A stretch of DNA of 64,000 bases from Achromobacter sp. Root83 (lineage in GTDB: Bacteria; Pseudomonadota; Gammaproteobacteria; Burkholderiales; Burkholderiaceae_B), in NCBI RefSeq assembly GCF_001428845.1, contig NZ_LMIU01000025.1, positions 341,755-405,754 of the forward strand. Direction: 5' to 3'. The translations under genes and the position numbers were made by a program. The notes below the pieces were generated by a model. The model was not told the DNA's origin. It saw only the letters and a list, made by a program, of their open reading frames with translations, and did no database searches. Positions 57,707 through 64,000 of this stretch are shown here, one piece after another. Every line of letters begins with the position of its first letter. Position 1 is the stretch's first letter.

Positions 57707-59260
57707 TTACACGGACGCCGGCGGGTCCTGCTCCCGATAGGAGCTGATCGTGCCGTCCGGCTCGGTCTCTTCCAGCCGGACGCGGAAACCCCACAGGCGC
57801 GCCAGATGCTTCATCACCTGCTCGGCGTCCTCGCCCGCCAGGGGCCGGCCGCGGCTTTTCAGGTGCCGCAGCACCAGCGATCGGTCGGTGTCGCGGTTGA
57901 AGCGGACCACCTGGATGTCCGGGACCTGGTTGTCGCGGTTGTGCTGCGCGGCCAGCAGGCGCCGGATATCGCGGTAGCCTTCGTCGTCGTGGATGGCGGC
58001 CACTTCCAGCTTCGGGTTGGCCTGGTGATCGGAGATCGCGAAGAACCGGAACTCGCGGATCAGGCGCGGCGACAGGTACTGCGAGATATAGGATTCGTCC
58101 TTGAAGTTGCGCATGGCGAAGTCCAGCGTCTTCAGCCAGTCGCCGCCCGCGATATCGGGGAACCAGCGGCGGTCCTCGGGGGTGGGTGCCTCGCAGATGC
58201 GGCGGATGTCCGACATCATCGCAAAGCCCAGCGCGTACGGGTTGATGCCGCCGTAGCCGCGCTCGTCGAAGCCGCGCTGGCTGACGACGTTGGTATGGCT
58301 TTGCAAAAATTCCATCATGAAGCCATCGTTCACCAGCCCTTTCTCATGCAGGCGGTTCAGGATGGTGTAGTGCCAGAACGTGGCCCAGCCTTCGTTCATG
58401 ACCTTAGTCTGCGTCTGCGGATAGAAGTACTGGGCGACCTTGCGGACGATGCGCACCAGTTCCTTCTGCCAGGGCGCCAGCTTGGGCGAGTACTTCTCGA
58501 TGAAGTACAGCAGGTTCTCTTCGGGCTCCGGCGGAAATACCGCGGCGGCGGCGCGCGTATCCTTGTCCGCTTCCAGCCGCGGCAGCGTCCGCCACAAGTC
58601 GTTGTATTGCAGCCGGGCGTGCTCCTGGCGCTCGGCCTGGCGCGCGGCCTCTTCCTTGTAGGACACCGGGGTCGGCCGCTTGTAGCGATCCACCCCGTGG
58701 TGGGACAGCGCATGGCAGGAATCCAGCAGCGCCTCCACGGCATCGATGCCGTAGCGGTCTTCGCAGGACATCACATACTTGCGCGCGAACACCAGGTAGT
58801 CCAGCACGCCGTCGGCGTCGGTCCACTGGCGGAACAGGTAGTTGCCCTTGAAGAACGAATTGTGCCCGTAGCACGCATGCGCGATCACCAGCGCCTGCAT
58901 CGTCATGGAGTTTTCTTCCATGAGATAGGAGATGCAGGGGCTGGAGTTGATGACGATCTCGTACGCCAATCCCTGCATGCCGCGCCGGTAGAACTGTTCG
59001 TTGCGGATGAATTCCTTGCCGTATGACCAATGCGGATAACCGATGGGCAAGCCGGCCGACGCATAGGCGTCCAGCATCTGTTCCGAGGTGATCACCTCGA
59101 TCTGGTTCGGGTACGTGTCCAGCCCGTATTCACGCGCGACCTGCGAGATCGCATCGTCATAGGCCTGGATGAGTTCGAACGTCCATTCGGAACCCTGGGA
59201 GATCGGCCGGGCTCCGCCGGCCGATTCCGGCTCCAAGAGAGCACCCACGATGGCAGTCAT
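57707..59260 (-). CDS. spoVR: SpoVR-family protein (YcgB)
   Basis: 517 aa. Typical segments: EWTFELIQAYDDAISQVARE near the N-terminus, PIGYPHWSYGKEFIRNEQFY, MVIAHACYGHNSFFKGNYLF-like ALVIAHACYGHNSFFKGNYL, and NEGWATFWHYTILNRLHEKG. Cytosolic protein of unknown biochemical role, regularly co-conserved with PrkA and YeaH in starvation/stress response. Overlaps yeaH by 4 bp and is last in the operon. Confidence 0.94.
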   Translation of the reverse strand: MTAIVGALLEPESAGGARPISQGSEWTFELIQAYDDAISQVAREYGLDTYPNQIEVITSEQMLDAYASAGLPIGYPHWSYGKEFIRNEQFYRRGMQGLAYEIVINSSPCISYLMEENSMTMQALVIAHACYGHNSFFKGNYLFRQWTDADGVLDYLVFARKYVMSCEDRYGIDAVEALLDSCHALSHHGVDRYKRPTPVSYKEEAARQAERQEHARLQYNDLWRTLPRLEADKDTRAAAAVFPPEPEENLLYFIEKYSPKLAPWQKELVRIVRKVAQYFYPQTQTKVMNEGWATFWHYTILNRLHEKGLVNDGFMMEFLQSHTNVVSQRGFDERGYGGINPYALGFAMMSDIRRICEAPTPEDRRWFPDIAGGDWLKTLDFAMRNFKDESYISQYLSPRLIREFRFFAISDHQANPKLEVAAIHDDEGYRDIRRLLAAQHNRDNQVPDIQVVRFNRDTDRSLVLRHLKSRGRPLAGEDAEQVMKHLARLWGFRVRLEETEPDGTISSYREQDPPASV

Positions 59261-60516
59261 GCGGTCTCCTTCTTGAACAGGTCATGGAACACGGGGAAGA
59301 TCTCGCCACGGTCGCAGATGCGGCGCATGACGAAATGCGGCTCCAGCTTCTGTTCATATTCCGCCCACAGGCTGCTCTTGCGCGCTTCCTGGGAGTCGGG
59401 AATTTCAATATAGGCAAAATAGCGCGTCGAGGGCAGCAGGTGTTCCGCCAGGAACCGCGCGCTCTTGCCGGCGTCGGCGCCGAACGAATCGCCGTCGCTA
59501 GCTTGCGCCGCGTAGACGTTCCAGGCCGACGGCGGATAGCGCTTTTCAAGAATCTCGCGCATCAGTTCCAGCGCGGACAGCACGATGGTGCCGCCGCTTT
59601 TGGGGTCGTAGAAGAACGTCTGCTCATCCACTTCTTCGGCATTGTCGGTATGGCGGATGAAGACCAGGTCCACGTGCTCGTACTTGCGCGACAGGAACAG
59701 ATAGAGCAGCGTGAAGAAGCGCTTGGCCAGGTCTTTCTTGCCTTCGTCCATCGAGCCCGATACGTCCATCAGGCAGAACATGACCGCGCGCGCCATGGGA
59801 ATGGCCACCGACACGCGGTTGCGATAGCGCAAGTCCAGATCGTCCAGGAAGGGCACGCGGGCCAGGCGCTCGCGGCATTCTTCGACCGTCTGCTCCAGTG
59901 CGCGGATGTCGGCGGCGGGGGCATTCGCCGATTTCGCCTTCGCCAGCGCTTCCTCTGCGTCCTCGAGATCGGCGCGCGCCTTGACGCTGAGCGCGACTCG
60001 CCGCGCCAGGGACGACTTGAGCGTGCGGCTGATGCTCAGCATGCTGGGCGAACCCGTGGTCGTGTATCCCGCGCGCTGCCATTTCTTCTGGCTGACCTCG
60101 CCTAGCTGATTGCGCGCCAGGTGCGGCAGTTCCAGGTCCTCGAAGAACAGGTTCAGGAACTCGGCGCGCGACAGGCTGAAGGTGAATTGGTCGACCGATT
60201 CACCTTCGCCGGGCTCGGAACCGCCCTCGCCCTGCCCGCCCTGCGGCCGGTCGAACGTGTCGCCCTTGGCGAATTCGCGATTGCCAGGATGGACCAGCTC
60301 ACGGTCTCCGCCCGCGCCGTGCCGGAACGTCGGCTCGGAAATATCGCGGGCGGGCAGGTTGATCTCTCCGCCCTGATCCATGTCCTGGATCGAGCGGTCT
60401 CGGATCATCCCGTGGACCGCCTTGCGGATCTGGTCCTTGTAACGCCGAAGAAAGCGTTCCCGGTTGACGGCGCTTTTGTTGCGGCCGTTAAGACGGCGAT
60501 CGATGAGTGAATTCAT
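59257..60516 (-). CDS. yeaH: YeaH/YhbH-family protein (DUF444) with VWA-like domain
   Basis: 419 aa. Begins MNSLIDRRLNGRNKSAVNRE with the conserved basic N-terminus. A VWA-like domain holds the MIDAS motif FCLMDVSGSMDEGKKD and FIRHTDNAEEVDEQTFFYDP. Works with the PrkA kinase in stress signalling in enterobacteria. 12 bp after prkA and overlapping spoVR. Confidence 0.94.
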   Translation of the reverse strand: MNSLIDRRLNGRNKSAVNRERFLRRYKDQIRKAVHGMIRDRSIQDMDQGGEINLPARDISEPTFRHGAGGDRELVHPGNREFAKGDTFDRPQGGQGEGGSEPGEGESVDQFTFSLSRAEFLNLFFEDLELPHLARNQLGEVSQKKWQRAGYTTTGSPSMLSISRTLKSSLARRVALSVKARADLEDAEEALAKAKSANAPAADIRALEQTVEECRERLARVPFLDDLDLRYRNRVSVAIPMARAVMFCLMDVSGSMDEGKKDLAKRFFTLLYLFLSRKYEHVDLVFIRHTDNAEEVDEQTFFYDPKSGGTIVLSALELMREILEKRYPPSAWNVYAAQASDGDSFGADAGKSARFLAEHLLPSTRYFAYIEIPDSQEARKSSLWAEYEQKLEPHFVMRRICDRGEIFPVFHDLFKKETA

Positions 60517-60528
60517 GATTCACCTCGT

Positions 60529-62454
60529 TCAGGAAGACTTCCTCACACGGAGATACCACTCGCACAGCAGCCTGACCTGCTTTTCCGTGTAGCCCTTGTC
60601 CACCATGCGATCCACGAAGCTCTGGTGTTTCGACTTGTCCTCGGCCGAGGCCTTGGCATTGAACGAAATCACCGGCAGCAGATCTTCCGTGTTCGAGAAC
60701 ATCTTTTTCTCGATCACTTCGCGCAGCTTTTCGTAGCTGGTCCAGGTGGGGTTGCGGCCGTTGTTGTTGGCGCGCGCCCGCAGGACGAAGTTCACGATCT
60801 CGTTGCGGAAGTCCTTGGGGTTCGCGATGCCCGCGGGTTTCTCGATCTTTTCCAGCTCGTCGTTCAGTGCGCTGCGATCGAAGCTTTCGCCGGTTTCGGG
60901 ATCGCGGAATTCCTCGTCCTGGATCCAGCAATCGGCAAACGTCACATAGCGGTCAAAGATGTTCTGGCCGTACTCGGAATAGGACTCCAGGTAAGCGGTC
61001 TGGATTTCCTTGCCGATGAACTCCGCGTAACGCGGCGCCAGGAAGCCCTTGATGAACTCCAGATAGCGCCGGCGGATTTCCTCGGGGTAGTCCTCGCGGC
61101 CGATCCGCTGTTCCAGCACGTACATCAGGTGCACCGGATTGGCGGCCACTTCGGTCTGGTCGTAGTTGAAGACGCTGGACAGGATCTTGTAGGCGAACCG
61201 CGTGGACACGCCGTTCATGCCTTCGTCGGTGCCAGCGTAATCCTTGTACTCCTGCAGGGCCTTGGCCTTCGGGTCCACGTCCTTGAGGCTTTCGCCGTCA
61301 TAGACCCGCAGCTTGGAATAGATGCTGGAGTTTTCGGGTTCCTTCAGGCGGGTCAGCACAGAAAATTGCGCCATCATGTCCAGCGTTCCCGGCGCGCACG
61401 GCGCCGTGGACAGCGAGCTGTGGTGCAGCAGCTTTTCGTAGATGCGGACCTCTTCGGATACCTGCAGGCAATAAGGCACCTTGACGATATAGATACGGTC
61501 GAGGAACGCCTCGTTGTGCTTGTTGTTGCGGAAGGTCTGCCATTCGGATTCGTTCGAGTGGGCCAGGATCGCGCCATTGAACGGAATCGCGGAGAAGCCT
61601 TCGGTGCCCTTGAAGTTGCCTTCCTGGGTTGCCGTCAGCAGCGGGTGCAGCATCTTGATCGGGGCCTTGAACATTTCCACGAACTCAAGCAGCCCCTGAT
61701 TGGCCAGGCACAAGCCGCCGGAATAGCTGTAGGCGTCCGGGTCGTCCTGCGAGTGGCGGTCGAGCTTGCGGATGTCGACCTTGCCGACCAGCGAAGAGAT
61801 GTCCTGGTTGTTTTCGTCGCCCGGTTCGGTCTTGGCGATGGCGATCTGGCGCAGCACGGACGGGTTCAGGCGCACGACGCGGAATTGCGAGATATCGCCG
61901 TCGAACTCCTTCAGGCGCTTCACGGCCCAGGGCGACATGATGCCGCTCAGATAGCGCCGTGGAATGCCGTATTCCTTTTCGAGCATGTCGCCGAACCGTT
62001 CCGGATGGAACAGGCCCAGCGGAGATTCGTTTACCGGCGATCCCTTCAAGGCATAGATGGGATAGCTTTCCATCAGGGACTTGAGCCGTTCCGCGATGGA
62101 CGACTTGCCGCCGCCCACCGGTCCCAGCAGATAGAGGATTTGCTTGCGTTCTTCCAGGCCCTGCGCGGCGTGCTTGAAGAACGCGACGATCTGTCCGATC
62201 ACGTCCTCCATGCCGTAGAACTCCTGAAACGCCGGGTAGCGCCGGATGGTCCGGTTGGAAAACAAACGGGAAAGACGTGGGTCGTTGCGCGTATCCACGA
62301 TTTCAGGTTCGCCGATCGCGGCAAGCATGCGTTCAGCCGGGCTGGCGTATGCCATGGGATCGCGTTTGGCGAGGCTCAGATACTCCTCTAGGGAGAGCTC
62401 TGATTCCTGCTCTCTTGCATACTGCGACTTGAAGCCTTCGACGATGTTTTGCAC
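60529..62454 (-). CDS. prkA: PrkA-type serine protein kinase (YeaG)
   Basis: 641 aa. AAA-like N-terminal domain with Walker A LYLLGPVGGGKSSIAERLK and downstream GAILAHSNESEWQTFRNN; C-terminal kinase-like PrkA domain (about 410-641). Leads the three-gene operon. The start is the GTG at 62454, set by a full AGGAGG 5 nt upstream. Cytosolic; in related bacteria phosphorylates YeaH-type partners under nutrient limitation. Confidence 0.95.
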   Translation of the reverse strand: MQNIVEGFKSQYAREQESELSLEEYLSLAKRDPMAYASPAERMLAAIGEPEIVDTRNDPRLSRLFSNRTIRRYPAFQEFYGMEDVIGQIVAFFKHAAQGLEERKQILYLLGPVGGGKSSIAERLKSLMESYPIYALKGSPVNESPLGLFHPERFGDMLEKEYGIPRRYLSGIMSPWAVKRLKEFDGDISQFRVVRLNPSVLRQIAIAKTEPGDENNQDISSLVGKVDIRKLDRHSQDDPDAYSYSGGLCLANQGLLEFVEMFKAPIKMLHPLLTATQEGNFKGTEGFSAIPFNGAILAHSNESEWQTFRNNKHNEAFLDRIYIVKVPYCLQVSEEVRIYEKLLHHSSLSTAPCAPGTLDMMAQFSVLTRLKEPENSSIYSKLRVYDGESLKDVDPKAKALQEYKDYAGTDEGMNGVSTRFAYKILSSVFNYDQTEVAANPVHLMYVLEQRIGREDYPEEIRRRYLEFIKGFLAPRYAEFIGKEIQTAYLESYSEYGQNIFDRYVTFADCWIQDEEFRDPETGESFDRSALNDELEKIEKPAGIANPKDFRNEIVNFVLRARANNNGRNPTWTSYEKLREVIEKKMFSNTEDLLPVISFNAKASAEDKSKHQSFVDRMVDKGYTEKQVRLLCEWYLRVRKSS

Positions 62455-62459
62455 GGAAA

Positions 62460-62465
62460 CCTCCT
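62460..62465 (-). promoter_or_regulatory. Shine-Dalgarno AGGAGG fixing the GTG start of prkA
   Basis: Perfect site, 5-nt spacer to the GTG at 62454; no ATG is available at this distance. Confidence 0.85.
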
Positions 62466-63281
62466 ACAACACGCGAAAAATCCAATACGTCCCTACATGC
62501 CCATTGTGCCGTCAGCGCCCACGCTTTACTAAGCTAAACCAAAACAATTTTGCTACGAGCATTTTCGGCTGGATGGTATGTTGCTTTCGCCACACATCAA
62601 CCACAAGCACTATCGGGCCCTTTCCGTTTAGGCCGCACCCCTTGGAAACAAGTTCCGTCAGGGAATGCAACTTACGTGAGCAAGTTCGCTCGTTCGTCTT
62701 CAGCATATCGCCGCAGATCGCATGCATGATGCGGCCGCACATGAAATGGTCAGCAATCAATTGAAGGGATGAGCGATATCCCGGTGGATTCTTATGATCG
62801 GGCTTATGCCCGGTTCGTCCGCTATGCGATCGCAGCGGGCGTTCTGAACGGCGCTTTGCGTCTTCGTTCAGCAGCGTGCCGGTCGGTCTGGAAAAGCGCC
62901 GATACGCGGCACGGGAATCCGTGTGGTGACGAGGGCGCGCGGCACTGAGCGGGAAGGCCGGAAGCGCGTAGCGCCAAGTCATGCACCTATGCTAAAGCCA
63001 ATTGACCGTTTTGTGGCAATTCATTTGCGCCTTGCCCCAAATAGTGATGACACAAGCGCCATCAAATGTAGGGCGCGCGCATTTGCCGATAACCCAGACG
63101 CCGCGCGGCGCGCGCTCGCACCACCGCCAAACGCAGGCTGGGCGCGGCCTGCAGCGAATTGGCAGCCATGCATGACGAGTGCTAGTACCCCTTGCGCCAG
63201 CACGGATACCTGCCGCAAGGCGTCTGCGCACAAGGAGATGGAATCACGCAATTCGACGCGCTCGCGCCACCGCGCCGAAGG
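62466..63281. other. Gene-poor, relatively AT-rich intergenic region
   Basis: About 815 bp between prkA and ribD. Several frames stay open, the longest being 62512-62982 minus, but they show Cys/Trp/Ser-rich, non-family composition, lack good ribosome sites and overlap each other on both strands. The first 200 bp must contain the prkA promoter. I see no tRNA, no insertion-sequence end and no clear palindrome; the lower GC suggests regulatory or remnant DNA. Confidence 0.5.
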
Positions 63282-64000
63282 CTAGGTAAGCGCGACCCGC
63301 TGCATCATCTGCTGCCAGGTGCTGGCGACACGCGCACGCACGCACAGGTCCGCCCCAGCCCGTCCGGCCTCGATAAACTCGTAGCGCCGTGCGGCGTCCA
63401 GGTGCTCGAGCATCGGCAGGCGCACCATGCCTGCGGCATCGCCCAGCAGCACGGGCGCCAGGTATAGCAGCAGCTCATCCACGCAGCCCGCCGACACGAG
63501 GGCGCCGCTGAGTCCGGCTCCCGCTTCGACGTGGACCTCGTTGAACTGTTCCTGGGCCATCCAGCGCATCATCGCCGGCAGATCGACCCGGCCGGGTTCC
63601 GCGCCCGGCAGGCACACCACGCGGGCATTCCGGGCCGCAAGGCGTTCTGCCTTCGCGGCATCGTCGCGCGCGGTGAACAGGATGACTTCCGCCCCATCGA
63701 ACAGGCGGGCGTCTTCCGGAATCTGGAAATGGCCGTCCACGACGGCCTTGCGAGGTTGGCGGGGCGTGTCGATGCCGCGCACGTTGAGCTGGGGATCATC
63801 CTTCAGGACCGTGCCCATGCCGGTCAGCACCACGCAGCTGCGCGCGCGCCAGCGATGCCCGTCGGCCCGGGCCTCGGGGCCGGTGATCCATTGCGACATG
63901 CCGTTATGCAAGGCGCTGCGGCCATCCAGCGAAGCCGCCATCTTCATCCACACCCAAGGCAGGCCGCGGCTCATGCGCGAAATGAAACCGGCGTTCACCG
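63282..64000 (-). CDS. ribD: Riboflavin biosynthesis protein RibD, C-terminal reductase part, 5'-truncated by window edge
   Basis: Reading frame open to the window end (begins VNAGFISRMSRGLPWVWMKM, in mid-protein). It covers the 5-amino-6-(5-phosphoribosylamino)uracil reductase domain: AASLDGRSALHNGMSQWITG, ARSCVVLTGMGTVLKDDPQL, EVHVEAGAGLSGALVSAGCV and LYLAPVLLGDAAGMVRLPML. The N-terminal deaminase domain lies beyond base 64000. NADPH-dependent second step of riboflavin synthesis. Confidence 0.93.
   Translation of the reverse strand, partial: VNAGFISRMSRGLPWVWMKMAASLDGRSALHNGMSQWITGPEARADGHRWRARSCVVLTGMGTVLKDDPQLNVRGIDTPRQPRKAVVDGHFQIPEDARLFDGAEVILFTARDDAAKAERLAARNARVVCLPGAEPGRVDLPAMMRWMAQEQFNEVHVEAGAGLSGALVSAGCVDELLLYLAPVLLGDAAGMVRLPMLEHLDAARRYEFIEAGRAGADLCVRARVASTWQQMMQRVALT

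Noticed and set aside
62512-62982. Minus-strand open frame upstream of prkA (156 codons)
   Set aside because: Cys/Trp/Arg-rich, no ribosome site, no recognisable domain, and lies where a promoter is needed.
62923-63285. Plus-strand open frame of 120 codons
   Set aside because: Overlaps competing frames on the other strand, unusual composition and no start signal.
1-64000. CRISPR arrays, rRNA genes and insertion sequences
   Set aside because: No regularly spaced repeats, no rRNA-like stretch and no transposase-like open frame were seen.

Overview
The window is a high-GC chromosomal segment of a betaproteobacterium in the Alcaligenaceae, most likely Achromobacter. The evidence is a complete Bordetella-type (bsc/bop/btr) type III secretion system (T3SS), an orphan nadC next to a NadQ-type repressor, many Bug-family solute-binding proteins, and an ExoU/AxoU-type patatin effector beside the T3SS. 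Family calls come from reading the protein sequences; no database search was possible.

Layout. 0-7.8 kb is core metabolism: gloB (5' end cut), mltD, fabI, an OsmC-like protein, a DUF533 membrane protein, then a nadQ-nadC-bug set on the minus strand with two candidate NadQ operators. 7.8-17.4 kb is the T3SS regulatory region: STAS antagonist btrV, kinase btrW, an alanine racemase, an MFS carrier with two N-terminal sensor modules, phosphatase btrU with a periplasmic-binding-protein gene overlapping its end, bspR/btrA and the ECF sigma factor btrS. 17.4-33.3 kb is one long minus-strand operon, read from bsp22 to bscC: tip/filament protein, translocators and chaperones, inner rod, ATPase complex, export gate and secretin. 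A second, longer Bsp22 paralogue (33.4-34.2 kb) has its own promoter. 34.4-40.8 kb is the divergent plus-strand operon bopN, chaperone, sctX, sctY, bcrD, bscD, bscE, bscF. 40.8-45.6 kb is an effector region: an orphan class I chaperone, a double-length chaperone overlapping an AxoU-like phospholipase, and a GCS2-type ligase. 45.9-57.3 kb is metabolic and accessory: phoX, a LysR/Bug/CoA-transferase/HMG-CoA-lyase cluster, and a MocR-glyA-benE set ending in a truncated oxidoreductase next to tRNA-Ser(GGA). 57.7-62.5 kb is the prkA-yeaH-spoVR operon, and the 3' part of ribD closes the window.

How it fits together. BtrU, BtrW and BtrV form a partner-switching relay, with BtrS as the sigma factor and BspR as its likely anti-sigma factor. 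A promoter pattern, GGAAC-N15/16-GTTAC, occurs upstream of bspR, both bsp22 copies, bopN, the effector-chaperone operon and, unexpectedly, the GCS2-type ligase. I infer that this is the BtrS promoter and that it defines the T3SS regulon, including two non-structural loci.

Most notable: the shared promoter family, the ligase it captures, the double chaperone plus AxoU-like effector pair, the duplicated tip protein with an EF-hand-like loop, and the sensor-rich regulatory block.
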